Origin: Cafeteria roenbergensis
Taxonomy: Eukaryota; Sar; Bigyra; Bicosoecida; Cafeteriaceae
NCBI GenBank assembly: GCA_008330645.1
Contig: VLTN01000056.1
Span: forward strand, 175,072 to 239,071
Direction: 5' to 3'
DNA: 64,000 nt
The translations under genes and the position numbers were made by a program. Positions 33,801-45,900 of this stretch are shown piece by piece. The notes beneath the pieces are model-generated. The model was given only the letters and a program-made list of their open reading frames with translations. It was not told where the DNA came from and searched no databases. Each line of letters begins with the position of its first letter. Positions within the stretch are counted from its first letter, which is position 1.

Positions 33801-34485
33801 GGCGGCCTCGATCCTCGCTCGCTGGCGCTCTTCCTCCACGGTTGACCCCGCCGTACGCGACGCTGCCATCATCGGCACCGCTGCCTCGCTCGGGTTCCCC
33901 ACTGTGGTGCAGCGCTGCAACGACCTGTGGCGCTCCGGAGTCAAGAACATCGACCCGAACTACCTCGGCGCCGTGGCGTCCTCCTACGTCGCCAACGGCG
34001 GCTACAACGGCTGGGAGGAGGTCCGGGCCGCCTACGAGGCGGAGTCGGAGGCCTACAGCAAGAACCTGCTGCTCCGCGCTCTGGCATCGGCCACGGAGCC
34101 TGCCGTGATCAAGATGACGCTCAACTACACCATGTCGGCCGCCGTCGACCAGCAGGACAAGACCACGGTGCTCAGCGGCGTTGCCAGCAACCCCGCCGCG
34201 CGAGCGCTGGCTTGGAAGTTCATCACGCAAGACGACGTCTGGAACGAGCTCGAGGATCTCTATGGCTCCGGCGGCTTCGGCTGGTCCAGCCTGATCAAGT
34301 CCATGGCATCCCACTTCGTCACGGACGCCTGGTTCAATGAGGCCACGGCTTTCTTCAAGGGTGCCGACCTCGACGCAGGGGCCTCGGATGCCGCGCAGGC
34401 CCTCGAGATTGTCAAGAGCAACGTCGTGCTTCGCCAGACGCTCCAGGACACTGGCTGCCCTTGGCTGGCCACCTGGGACGCCTGA
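30821..34485 (+). CDS. M1-family membrane aminopeptidase
   Basis: Three exons, 30821-31251, 31440-32114 and 32376-34485, both junctions phase 2, encode 1071 residues. A short cytosolic head is followed by one hydrophobic helix near residues 44-63 (GVIVAGIVAAVVVVTLF), the type II topology of aminopeptidase N. The catalytic part shows YRLPGWITPTGY at the start of domain I, the exopeptidase motif GAMENWG from 358, zinc site HELAH at 394-398 and the third ligand E417 in NEGFA. This gives the HExxH-x18-E arrangement of gluzincins. Such enzymes remove N-terminal residues at the surface or in a digestive vacuole. The ERAP1_C-like helical domain fills the C-terminal half. The second intron contains a CCATG repeat. 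Confidence 0.94.
32242..32268 (+). repeat. CCATG pentamer repeat in an intron
   Basis: Five tandem copies of CCATG within the second intron of the aminopeptidase gene (32115-32375), the last running into CGATA. No function suggested. Confidence 0.7.
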
Positions 34486-34796
34486 TCGACGCGGCCCCTC
34501 ACCTTTGCCCGCCTCGCGGATGCGGCTTGTTTTGAGGCTTTGGCCTGCTTGGCCTGCTCGGCCCATGCCCCCCGGCTGGCAGCAACGCCACCCTCAGGAC
34601 GCCTTCTTCGCGATGGCTTCGGCCCACTCCTTGCGTGTGTGTGCCTGCATGTCCCCGGTGCAAACGCAGACTGATGTTTTCCCGCGCAATCGCAATCGCA
34701 AGCACAATCGCAAGCGCACGCACACGCGCGACAGTGTGCGTGAGTGGGGGAACTCCAGAGGTTCCATCCGCGCCGCAGCCCGCGCTGCACTGGCCG
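34486..34796. other. convergent intergenic region with GT-rich and hexamer repeats
   Basis: 311 bp between convergent stops. GCGTGTGTGTGCC at 34632-34644 is GT-rich for the M1 gene. From 34684 to about 34716 lies an imperfect CGCAAT/CGCAAG hexamer repeat, then a CGCACACG stretch that is GT-rich on the BTB-gene strand. No gene is seen. Confidence 0.5.
34684..34716. repeat. CGCAAT/CGCAAG hexamer repeat
   Basis: Five near-identical hexamers in the 3' region shared by two convergent genes. Confidence 0.6.
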
Positions 34797-37688
34797 TCAG
34801 GACTCGCTAGCAAGCCAGCCAAGCGCCGCGCTGAGCTCAGCGGGCGCCACAAGTTCTGCGTTGCTTGCTGACTCGAGCATCAGACCGGCGGCTGTTCGCG
34901 CGAGGTGCTTGCTGCTGCTTGCGGTGGCGTAGCTGAATGCGCTGGCGGCAGTCTCTGGAGCAACTGCACGGAGCAGGCTGCGCTCCACAGCCGATTCCAG
35001 GTCCCCCATGCCCCAGAGCGACGCTAGCTGCCCTAGCTCCGCGAGCGTGTCGACGCCAAGGCCGGCAGGGAGGCCACGGCCGTACGCCGCTCCAAGCGCC
35101 AGGCGGAGCACCTTCTCGCTGAAGCCTGGCGCCGATACGTCGCCGGAGACTGCCTCAGCCCAAGCTGCGTCGCCAGAGCCGCCGCAAAACATGGAGCGGA
35201 AGTACTGGGACGCCGCGCAAAGCACAACCTTGTGTGCAGCGAGCCTCGCGGGCCCGGCGGCCCCTTCAGCTGTCGCGCCGGAGTCCGGAACGATCCAGCA
35301 GTCTGCCAGAAGCGGGCTGAGCAAGAACGACTGCAACCCCACGGGCGCTGCGTGGGGCCCTGCCGGTGCAGCAGGAGCTGCGGCGGCTGCCCCGGCCTGC
35401 TGGGCGGAAATCCCCAACCGGCCCGCCAGCCGAGCCAGCCCATCGCCCTCCACGGCCTGGGCCCCGGCTCGCACAAGCGCCGCGGCAACTCGGGCAGCGC
35501 TCTTCGGGCTGGGCAGGTTGCACGCCTTCGCGAGGGGAGTAGCTGCGGGGTTGGCGCTCGTGCCTTGCTGCAAAAGCGACAGCAGGGTCTCCGCCCCGGA
35601 CCGGGCAGCATGCACCGGGCCTCCCGGCGCTGGTTGGGCAGCTGCCGCGGCCGCGGGCTCCAGGGCGGCCACTCCAGGACCGCCGGCAGCGCGCGCAAGA
35701 ATTTCGATCACCGCCTCGGCACCGGCGCCTTCGTCCCTGGCGCCAGCCTGAACTGCGCAATGCCAAACACTCTCTCCGGTGTCTCTGACCACGCACGGGT
35801 CCGCACCGGCCTCGAGGAGCAGACGCACTGCCTCTGCGAAGCCCGCGCGGGAGCATAGCGTCAGCGCCGAGTGCCAGCCGCCGTCCTTTGCAGGGTGAAG
35901 TGCAGAAAGCACCTCGCGGTCTTGGCCGTGGCATGCCGAGCGCAGGGCTGCCACCATTGCTGTGGCGTCGCCTCGCAGGGCAATGGCCGCCTCCAAGTCG
36001 GCATGCAAGCGCGAAACAGACTCGGCAATGGCGGCCGGCAACGCGGCTGGCATCCGCCTTCGCTGCTGCCAGACCGGGCTGGCGCCGTCCATCGCTCCGG
36101 CTGGAGGCGCAACGGACAGAGCCTCGGCAAAGAGCGAGCGGTACGCAAGCCGTGGCCTCGACTCTGCCTCGATGCTGCGGAGAGCGACCGCGTCAGGCTC
36201 TGGCGGGGCCGCCTCCGGGACAAGGCCTTCCAGGGCTACAGCTTGGCACTCTTTCAGCGAATCTGCTCTGTGGACGCGCCGCACCCACTTGGCCAAAGCC
36301 GGGTGCATCAGCGGAGCAGGCAGCTCAAGGAGAGCGCTCGCATCACCTCGGCGCTGTGCCTCCACGCCACTGACCAGCAATCCCACACTTGCAGAGGCTG
36401 CGGAGAGGCCTTGCGTCAGCTGGTGCGCAAGCCCGGCCACCCTGCGAAATGCAACGCTCTTGCTCACGTGCTTCGTCGCAGCATCCGCAGTGGCAGCGAC
36501 CAGCGGGTACATCGCCCGAGTCGCGACCAGCGTGAGCAGCCAACGAACGCTGACCAGCGCCGCAAGGGCTTGGTCGCCCGGGCTGAAGCGCAGGCTGCGC
36601 GATCCGCGACACCAGAATCCCAAATCGTCCGTGAGTGCCTCCACCAGGCTGCTGGCAGCCTCAAGCGCCGCCTCGCCCGCAGTCGCATTCTGCTCTGCGA
36701 GCAGCCTCCGCGCAGCCGCCGCCACTCGAAGGGACCTGGCGTCGAGCGTGCCCAAGAGCAACAGGGCAGGTGTGATTTCAGACAGGCCGTCAATCGCCCA
36801 GCCAGCCTTGCGCCATGCTTCGTCGGCGGGAATCCCAGAAGCTTCTTGCAGGCCCGCAAACTCATCGGCCAAGCCTCTTGCCTGGGCGGGTGACAGCTGC
36901 ATGGTGTGGCCGGCAGAGAGTCGCTCCAGCCTTGACTGGACCGCCCGCGTCTGGACTGAGGACGACGGATCGGGCACGCCGTCTTCCCGGTCTGTTGCGG
37001 GCAAAGCCTGACCCTCCGTGGGGGTGGTTGACCGCAGGCTTCTGCGAGCGGACAGAACGGACCCAAGCAACGTTGGCCGATCAGCTGGGCGAGGAGCAGG
37101 CCGGCCCCTGCCCTGTTCCCGCACAAGCTGATGCCCGGCGACCTGCGGCGGGGCCCGCAGGACCGGACGGCCTGCAGCCGAGGCTGGGTTGCCTGGTCGA
37201 CCTCCAGTGCGGTGCGGCCGAAAGGGTGGCCGAGCTGGGCGAGTTGCGCCTGCGATGCTCGGTCGCGCTGCCATGAGCGGCCGCCCGATGGCGGCCCGTG
37301 GCGGGGATCCCGGGCGCCCGGGGCGCGCGGGCATGGTGACATGGCGGGCGGGGCGCCCGGGGCGCCCAAGTCCCGCCTCCTGGCGGATTGCATGGCGCGG
37401 GCTGCCCGAGCTTGCGGCCACGGGCGACAACGCCCCCAGGCCGCCGATGGGGTGAGGAGCGGCCCCCGAAGCGTCCCCAGCCCGAGCTGTCCCAGAACCT
37501 CCACCCGGGCCCTCGCTGTGCGCCGCCCCGCTGGCAGCCGGCGGGCCGGGAGCGGCAGCGGAGCTTGAACCGCAATCCGCCGCGACCGCGTTGAGCGCGC
37601 TGCCCGGCTTTTCTTCGAATTGCTCGTCAGTCCCTCCCTCCTCGTTTCCAGGAAGACCGTCGCCTCTCCCAGCCCTCGCGTCTGCCAT
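34797..37688 (-). CDS. ankyrin-BTB/POZ domain protein
   Basis: Single exon, 963 residues from ATG 37688. The first 250 residues are Pro/Arg/Gly-rich and probably disordered. A helical, armadillo-like middle follows. Near residues 600-640 an ankyrin repeat is clear (ALTLCSRAGFAEAVRLLLEAGADP, written here in two parts by its ALTLCSRAGF and LLLEAGADP ends) with a second degenerate one after it. A BTB/POZ domain occupies about 790-890: AHKVVLCAASQYFRSMF is its core, preceded by the DCWIV strand. Ankyrin-BTB proteins usually serve as substrate adaptors for cullin-3 ubiquitin ligases; that role here is inference. It shares a 210-bp divergent promoter with the giant nuclear orphan. Confidence 0.85.
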   Translation of the reverse strand: MADARAGRGDGLPGNEEGGTDEQFEEKPGSALNAVAADCGSSSAAAPGPPAASGAAHSEGPGGGSGTARAGDASGAAPHPIGGLGALSPVAASSGSPRHAIRQEAGLGRPGRPARHVTMPARPGRPGSPPRAAIGRPLMAARPSIAGATRPARPPFRPHRTGGRPGNPASAAGRPVLRAPPQVAGHQLVREQGRGRPAPRPADRPTLLGSVLSARRSLRSTTPTEGQALPATDREDGVPDPSSSVQTRAVQSRLERLSAGHTMQLSPAQARGLADEFAGLQEASGIPADEAWRKAGWAIDGLSEITPALLLLGTLDARSLRVAAAARRLLAEQNATAGEAALEAASSLVEALTDDLGFWCRGSRSLRFSPGDQALAALVSVRWLLTLVATRAMYPLVAATADAATKHVSKSVAFRRVAGLAHQLTQGLSAASASVGLLVSGVEAQRRGDASALLELPAPLMHPALAKWVRRVHRADSLKECQAVALEGLVPEAAPPEPDAVALRSIEAESRPRLAYRSLFAEALSVAPPAGAMDGASPVWQQRRRMPAALPAAIAESVSRLHADLEAAIALRGDATAMVAALRSACHGQDREVLSALHPAKDGGWHSALTLCSRAGFAEAVRLLLEAGADPCVVRDTGESVWHCAVQAGARDEGAGAEAVIEILARAAGGPGVAALEPAAAAAAQPAPGGPVHAARSGAETLLSLLQQGTSANPAATPLAKACNLPSPKSAARVAAALVRAGAQAVEGDGLARLAGRLGISAQQAGAAAAAPAAPAGPHAAPVGLQSFLLSPLLADCWIVPDSGATAEGAAGPARLAAHKVVLCAASQYFRSMFCGGSGDAAWAEAVSGDVSAPGFSEKVLRLALGAAYGRGLPAGLGVDTLAELGQLASLWGMGDLESAVERSLLRAVAPETAASAFSYATASSSKHLARTAAGLMLESASNAELVAPAELSAALGWLASES

Positions 37689-37898
37689 GATGGGTGTCCT
37701 TGCACGGCCTGGCTGCCACGCACGCAACAGTGCAGAGCCGAGCGATTCGAGGACAAGTCAGGACCGCGCACGCACTTGCCTGCAGGACCGAGGCCGCCAC
37801 CCCGCGACAGCAACGACGGGTCCAGGCCGCGGCAACCAGCCTTTGCGCTCGACCTGGTTGCAGCCGGCGACGGTGTTGCTGGGCGAGCCGGGAGCAGA
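37689..37898. promoter_or_regulatory. divergent promoter, ankyrin-BTB / giant orphan
   Basis: 210 bp between start codons. No recognised element. Confidence 0.35.
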
Positions 37899-40800
37899 AT
37901 GAGCGCCACCCGCCCGGCAGAGATGCCCGCCGCCTGGGACGGCAAGGGCGAACCAGACCCGCATGGCCGGTACTTCCCAACAAAGTGCTTTGTCGATCAG
38001 CTGTCGGGAAGTGGTGATGCCATCTTGGCAGTGGAGCGCCTGTGGCAAGGACCAGGCCGGCCTTCGTTCCCGGACGTTTGGGAGGCAGCCGAAAGCAGAG
38101 CGTTTGCTCGCGCGGCGCGGGCAGCCGGCCAGCTGGGCACTGACCCCTTCTCCGCCACCACTTCTCGGGACTGCATCGAGCGCATCGTGGAGGTTCTTGT
38201 GCTTTGCCTGGGATGCGATGCCGCCGTTCCGCTGGATGTGCTGGAAGCGACAGAGCTGGTGATGCTGCAGGCGCTCCAAGGCCAGTTGCTGGGCCTGAGC
38301 CGCACTGACAGCCACGCCCCTCGCGAAAGCGCCATTTCCGAACCCCCGCCGGTGTCCTCCCTGGAGGCTTGCTTGGAGTCTGACTGTTCCGACCCCGTGC
38401 AGCAGCGTGGCGGCCAAAGGGAAGCGAGGGCCCTGGCCGCTGTGGGTCTGGTCACATCAATGTTCGCGACTGCAGGCGGCTACGGCGAACTGGCCGCCCG
38501 GGCGCGAAGAGGCAAGCTTCGCCTCTGGGAGGCGTCCTCGCTCTGCCGATCCTTCCTCGGCGCCGTGGCGAACAGGGCCAAGCTGGAGTGGGCGGTCGCG
38601 ATGTGGACGCCGGCGATGGAAGCCATCGCGGAGCACGCCGGCACGCTGCAGCCAGCGGAGGCCCACGAGGTGGTCGCCTTGCACGCGGCGTTGTTGCAGG
38701 ACGACGGAGCCCGCAGTCCGCGGCAGGCGGCGTCACTCACGGCCGAAGTGGTGATGGCCGAGGCATGCGCGGCAGCGGGGGCGCTCATCGAGACGGCCGC
38801 CAGCCCCGCCGCGCTGGTGCGGGGCATGCTTCTCTCCGCCGGGACGCACACTGGGGGCAGCCCGGCAGTCGACTTCGATCGCTGGAGCGCCAAGGTGGCG
38901 GCGGGGGCGCGGAGAGCTGCCTCGTCGCTGCTAGCCTCGTGCTTGTCCGGGAGGCTGCCCGCTGGCGTCAGGGCGGCGCGCACAGCGACGTCATCCTACC
39001 CAGCGGTCGCTGCCGCTAGCGCCCCCGCGGCTGCCACCGAGGCGCCTGTATCCAGCACCAGCGCCGCGGCAAGCTCTGGTGCTGCCTCCGCCACAAGCGC
39101 GAGGTCCGGTGCGGCAGCGGCTCCCACCAGCGCGACGGAGGCAGCCGCTGCGGCTCTCGGCCCGCTGCCTGACTGCAGGGCGCTGTGGCGGGCAGCCGCT
39201 GCCTTCCCCCCTCCGGAGCTTCACTGCCACCCACTTCGTCACATGCTCGGCGGGCTATTCGAAGAGGCGCCGTCGAGAGACGGCCTGCCGTCGAGAGACG
39301 GCCTGCCGTCGTCCCCGCAGGGCCGTCCAATCACGAGGCTTGCTGTCCAAGACTGGCTCCGCAAGCTCGAGGCTGGTCTCGAGCGCCCTCCCCCCGAGAG
39401 CAGCAGCAACTCCAGCCACTGGTGTCTGCCCGGCCCCCCTGCCCAGGACACGGCAGCGGTCTGGGAGGACCGCGTCACGCGGTCGCTGGGCGCCGCCACG
39501 CGCGGCTTGCGAGCCGCGGTTGACAGCATGGCCGCCCTCTGCCGGCTGATTCTGGACCCCGAGTGGCTGCGGCAGCCCGGGTGCGTCTCCCTGGCGGTCC
39601 AGCAGCTGGCTGGTGGGCTTCTACAGCCGGACGTGCTGGCTGTGCTGGGCTATGCCGGAAGCCTGCCCAAAGCGCTCGACTCCCCGTGGGGGCTTCTGGG
39701 AACGCCGATCAGTCAGCTCCGCTCCCGGGAAAAGGCGAGCGCGTTGCTCCAAGCGTTCGCAGACACCACTGCCGCCGTCTCGGTACGAGACATTGCGACG
39801 CTGCTGCAGGTGGTTTGGGTTTTGCAATCGCCGGTCGAGTCCGGATCCAGGCTGCGAACACGCCAGCGCTCGGGCGAGCTGAGCGCGCCTGTTCTCCGGC
39901 TGCTCTCCCGGCTCGCGGACGCGCCTGACCTGACCGAGTGGACGACCAACAGCCTCTTGGACTCCTACCGGGGCCCGATCGGTGTTGCCACCATGCTCCT
40001 CGGAGACATGGCAGCAAGCGCCCACGACGTCACCGTGGACCTTTTGTGCGGCCGTGCAAGCGCACAGCCAGCCACCTCTGACGTGCTTGGACCGCAGCAC
40101 GAGCTCCCCGTGCCCGCAGAGCGCCTGTGCGCGTGCGCCCTGGCCCTGGGCCACGCGTGGGGCCTTCGTGAGTTCCTCGAGGCGGGGCTCTCCTGGCCGT
40201 CACAGGCGCCGCTGCTGCCGCCGCGAGCAGCGTCAGCGGTGACCGCAGCACTGAGCGCCGTGCGCAACGCCGGGCACGAGTCTGGCCACGCCATGCTTGC
40301 GGCGCACATCGCTGTCAGGCAGGCCGTGCAGGGGCTGGCAATCGCTCACGCGGTGCCCAGCGCAAACCTGCTCTCCTGGCTTCGCGCTGTCGACTTCCTC
40401 TGTTCGAGCCTCGACCGACTGATGCTGGCTCACGCTGGCGGCAGGCCGCCGCCCAGCTGGGTGCTGGCTGAGACCAGGACCGTTTTGCACATTGCCACGT
40501 GCAACGAGCAGGGGCAGCGGAGCCTGGCTGCGCCGATGAACCGCGAACCGCTCTCCCACCCTCAGCTCGGCAACCTCGGCGAATCGATCATGTCCCTCTC
40601 GTTCGCGGGCCTGGCCGCCGCGCTCCGGCCCTCGGCAGTGACCGACTCACCGAGCGCGGACCCCACTCGCCTCGTATTGCAGCTCCCCGGCGTGCGACGG
40701 CTGGTCCGCTCCTTCCTGCGATTCTCGCTTGCCGTGGACCCAGCGTCTGAGGCCGGGGCGGAGTCTGAGCTCGCGTTTGAGCAAGTTCGGGCGATTCTGG

Positions 40801-42810
40801 AGGCCGAGTGTCGCGGCGAGGCGCTCAGGTCTGACCGGCGGTGGCGAGCGGCTTGCGACGCCGCCCTGACCGCTGCGCGCGACTTTGGCTTGGCTGCGCC
40901 TCCTTCAGGTCCGGCATTGAGCGCGCGCCACGCCTCGCTGAACCGGTCGCTTGCGCGAGCCGTGTGCGACGGCGTGGAGGGCAAGGACACAGCAGATGCT
41001 CTCAGTCATCTCTCAGCAGCTTGGGACGCTCGACGCACTGGCGCCAGACTGGTTCGGGACGTTGTCGCCTGGCAAGCAGCGTGCGGGCTGGCGAGCAGGG
41101 CAGCTGCACTGCCTGGCTCGTCCGCTGGCGCCACCGACGCAGGCCCGACAGCGGCCGATACGGAAACTGGTGCCCGGGCCGCCACTGAGCTTCGCTCTGC
41201 TGCGGCTCGCGTGAGGGCAGCTGTCGTACGCCTGGTGCTCATTGAGGCCACGGCAGCGTGCGCGCAGCGAGTGCGCTGTCCCTCCGTGGCCTCCGCCGCC
41301 GCCTGGGCAGCGCTGATCTGGCAGTGGGCAAGGCGCGTTGCAGACGCCGCCCCCCGGAACCACCCGTCGTCACTACCCGAGGCGTGTGTTCTCTCCGTTG
41401 TGTCGCCCCCCGACCCCACGGTTGCGGAGCCGCAGTGGCGCCTGCACGCGGACGACGTTGGCCGCCTCGGCGAATCTCAGAGCGGCGCTGCAGTGTGGCT
41501 CGCGCGGGCGCGAGCCGCCTGCTACGCTGCTTGCCGCCAGGCGACCCGCGGGGGCGCGCAGAGCGATGCCTCAACCTCTGCGACCGTCGCGGCCTTGCAG
41601 CTCACATCAGGTGACGTGCCGCAATGCGTGGCAGAGCTGCTGGACGCGCTCGTTGACGGCTGCCGCTTGGCTGGCTACACCCTCCCACCAGCACTCGATG
41701 CAGCCCAAAGGGCCGCTCGCGCGAGTCCGGCAGCCATCTCTCCCGAAGCGCCTGGCTGGCCCGACGAGGGCGTCCGTTGGGACGAGGCGGCCCGCCTGGC
41801 ACTGGGACAAGCAAACCCGGCGGCTCTCACCCTCCCCCCTCCGTGCCACCCGGCACAGGCCGATGCTGCGGCTGCGTGGGTTTTGCGTGATCGGGCCAGG
41901 GCGCCCGCTGCTTGCGCGATTGCGTCGCTCGCCCCTGCCCGCAGCGAGGTCGTCCCCGCCGGTTCCCCCGCTGGGGCTGTGGGCCTCGTTGCTGCCCCGG
42001 CCGCCGCGGCGTCGACTGCAGCCGCACCTGCGGGAGCCGCGTCAGCGCCAAGCGTTGAGCCGCTGTCGCTCGCGTGGATCGAGGAGGCGCAGTCCGCGCC
42101 TGGCGCTGCCGGGGCAGCAGGGCAAGGAGATGCGGCCGAGGGCGCCGCCAACGCCACAGGCGGCGCCCTTGACGATAGCAGCGATGACGACAACGACGGA
42201 GAGGACGGTGCCGCGGCAGCAAGTCTTGCCTCTGGGCTCCCGACGCGAGTAGCGCCTGGGTACGTGTCGGAACTGCCGCTGGTCGGCCCGGTGGCGGTCA
42301 CTTCCACCCGGATGCCGTTCTCCCCGCTTCGCAACGAGGTTACCGCGGTGCTCGAGCGGGCGGCATTGATGCTTCTGGGCCGAAACGCCGAGGACACGCT
42401 GAGCCTGCCCGAGTTTCGCCGCGCCGTGGATCGCTACGAGGACTTCGACGACGGCAAGGGCGCCATTGGCTCGGCCGCGTCGGACGACGCGCTCTCCGGG
42501 TGGCAGGCGCCCGTCTCCACGGACAAGCTCTCGCCGCTGGGCGTGCCCGCTCGGGCCGTGCTTGGCTGCCGCCCTTGCATTTTGGGCGAGGCTGGCGACC
42601 CCGAGCAGCTGCCTGAGCCCGTGGACTCAATGAGAGTCCCAACTGGTGTCACGCAACACCTCCTTCTGCGCTTGGGGGAGAGCCTGGCAGTGGCCACGCT
42701 CACTGGCGCTCCGTCTGGAACAGAAACGCCGTTGTCGTTGCCATCGGATGCAGCTCCGGGCGGGCGCGGCTTCGTGCCCGCACCGCCAGTGCCGGGGTGC
42801 AGCCACTTGG

Positions 42811-42903
<93 letters not shown>

Positions 42904-45900
42904 GCAGCTCCAGCAGCGGCTCCAACCTCGCCAGAGCCGCCAAGTCGCCGCCTCGCTCCCTCTGGGAGATTGAGAGTCTGTGGCTGCGCAACGAGCCAGT
43001 GGTCCTTTCGGCTGAGGAGCGCCTTCGAATCTTCGCCCTCCGCCTGATGCCGGCGCTAAGCGAGGTGCTGGGCACTGCGGTGAACGAGGCGCTTCCGGGA
43101 GAGGACCGGGCACGGGAGTTCGCCGCGTTCCACACCATCACCCGCCTCGTCGTCCAGGTGCTTGCAGATATGGTCTGGGCGGGCGGGCCCAGTCGGGAGC
43201 TCGCGTTCACAGCTGTTGCGCGCCTGCTGCTGACGGACCCGCGCCACTCTGCCTTCTTCTGCTCCAAGGCACAAGCCATCCGCGGTGATGCGCCGAGGGC
43301 AGCGCGCTGGCGAGGCGCCTGGTTCCAGGTCCCTCCCGGCGGAGCGTCTTGCCTTTTCGTAGCCCTCATCAACCAGATTGCCAGGAAGGGGGTGTTCCGG
43401 GCCATGCGGCTCAGCCTGGCTTCAGAGCACGTTCCGCGCCCGCCTGCGGCGCTCTGCGCAGGCACCTTTAACTGCCGGCCGCGGCTTGGAGGACGGGCTG
43501 GCCTCGCCCATGCCGCGACTCTCGCGATGACTGCTATGGGGATTCCTTGGCGCTGCCTCACGCCGCGCTTCATGCTCGTGGACTTTCCTCGGCACGCGTG
43601 CTCCTTGCTGGATCGCGTCGCAACCGTCGGCGCCGATGATGGCTGGTCAGCAACGAACTTTGCCACTGCGTGGACCATCACCGACAAGGATGCTCTGCAA
43701 CGGATTGCGAGCACAACTCAAAGATGCGGCCCACGTCCACAGTTCACTGGCATCCCACCACCTGCAGCAGCCATTGGACTGCCGAAGCCGAGCCCGGCCG
43801 ACACGTCCAAGTCCTCGCCGGGCCTTCTCCGCAGCATCGCGGTGGCAGAGGAAGACGCTTGCAGGCGCCAGCCCGTCGCCGAACCCGCACCCAACCCGTT
43901 CCCGTTTCCGCAAGCGCTCAGGCTCTGGGCGGAATGGGCCATGGTGTCGGGCGCCGCGAGGGCCATCGTTGTACAGGCAGTGCAGGGCGCGGGGGCCTCG
44001 CCTGGGGCGTGTCGCAGCCGGCACAGCGCGCGCGAGGCTTTGAGCTCCGCAGCAGCGGCTGCCGTGACTCCAAGGACGCTCCGTAGGCTTGCAGCACGAG
44101 GCACGCCGCTGGTCCAGCGGGCGCCGAGCGTGCCATCGACGGCCTCCTCGAGCTCAAGCAGCTCCAGCAGCGCTCTGCCACCTGGTGCGTCTGCGCATGC
44201 TTCCTGCGAGACACGGCTGGGCTCTCTTTGCGCCCTGCGGGCGAGAGGCACGATTGACGCTGGCGCAACGCTTGGCGGCTCCGTCCTGGAACAGCTGGCG
44301 CGAGGGCAGGCCCCTGAGAGCCACCAAGCTCAGCCCCTGGCTGCGCACGCAGCGGCAGCGATGACGCCTCTCGAGGTCCTCGCCGGAGCTGCAATGGAAT
44401 GCCTGCCTCAGCGCGACCTCCTCGCCTGCCTCAAGGCCGTGGCGCAGACCCTGGAGGAGGAGCTGTGCCCTCGAAGCCGCCAGGCGCTGGCTCGTTTGAG
44501 CATCGGCAGCGTTGCCAACTTGGAGGGAACTCCCACGTGTGGCAACTTGGTCCCCAGGGTACTCGCGGTGATGTGCGCGAACGGCCGGACGAGAGCAATC
44601 CAATTTGTGCCGGGAGGCGAAGCAGCCAGTGCCAGTCGATTCACCGCCCTGGGTTCAAACCCGTCGCATTTTCTTAGCCTTGTCCAGCGCTCTCCGTGGG
44701 TACGCTGCCTCTTGGGTGAGTGCGGCTTCGCTCAGGCTGAGGCGGCAGAAGGAGACCCGGCCAAGTTCTTGCCCCCCTGGCGGCTGGGTGGCTGGAGGCG
44801 GCGCGCCGCCGTGGCGGCTGCGGCTGGAGCAACAGACTCCTGGAAATCGGACATGCTCAACGCCATGTCCAACGGCGCTTTGGACAACCAAGGAGAGCGC
44901 GGTCTGTGTGCGATCCGCCTTCAGCTGCCCTTTTCCACGGCCAGAACGCCAGCAGGTACACGGTTTCCGCGGCACGCAGGGATCAGCGAGCGAGCCGAGG
45001 CGCTCAAACAAGCGGCAGAGGCAGGGAGAGAGCGCGGCCTCGGTGTTCGCGACGCCGACGACTTGTGGGACGAGGCCCCAGCGCTGCCGCTCCGACCTGG
45101 CTCGCCCGTGGGGCTGTTTGAGCACCGGGCGCTGGACGGCGCGTCCCAGCTTCTTGCTCCGCCGCCATTTGTCCGCGGCGAGCAGGGCTCGCTCGGGCTG
45201 CTTCGGGCCCGGTCGTGGGAAAGCGCGCAAGGCCTCGCTGGCCACCTGGGCGCGTGGGAGCACAAGGTGGCGAACGAGCTGAACAACCCTGACAAGGAGC
45301 AGCCACCTCGCCAGCTCTTGCAACTCGCAAGCCTGGTGGGAGAGCTTGTCCAGCAGCAGGAGGCCAAGGAGGACGCGACCGACTCGGATGCCGCAGGGGC
45401 AGGACCGACATCCCTGAGTCCAGGGGTGCTTGTGGGCATGCACACCACCAGCGCACGGTCTGCGGCCGAAGGAGCTGCCATCGCAGAGGCCGACGGCAGC
45501 GGCGAAGACCTCCTCCTCGACGACGCAGGTTCGGACGATGCGGTCAGCGACTCTGACGCTCATGTGGCCAAAAAGTCGACTGCCAGCGCCTCGTCCGCCA
45601 GTGTGGGCAGCAGCCGACGTGCCGCAAAACGCCCCCTTGACGACTCTGCCGAGGGCCCAAGCTCGGTGGCCTCTCGTCAGGCGAAACGTTCCCGACGCGG
45701 CGCCCAGCAGGATGCCGAAGACACCGACGCGCCACCAAGCGCTACTGAGCCAGCTGGCCGCGCGCGGAAGCGGTCTCGTCGATGCCCGCCGCAAGACGGC
45801 CCGGACTCAGCGGCCGAGGACCAGCATCAGCGTCAGCGGGCGCCTTCGTCTCCCATCGCGCCCCCATCGAAGCGCGGCGCGATTGCAGGGGGGCAAGTCG

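Noticed and set aside
42800-42910. Dense short repeat that might suggest a CRISPR array or satellite
   Set aside because: It is a pure trinucleotide microsatellite in frame, with no spacers.
44645-44665. GGTTCAAACCC resembling a tRNA B box
   Set aside because: No A box or pairing acceptor and T stems around it, and it lies inside a coding exon.
44655-45794. 379-codon minus-strand frame opposite the giant orphan
   Set aside because: Shadow of the coding frame; no motif, and composition mirrors the complementary codons.
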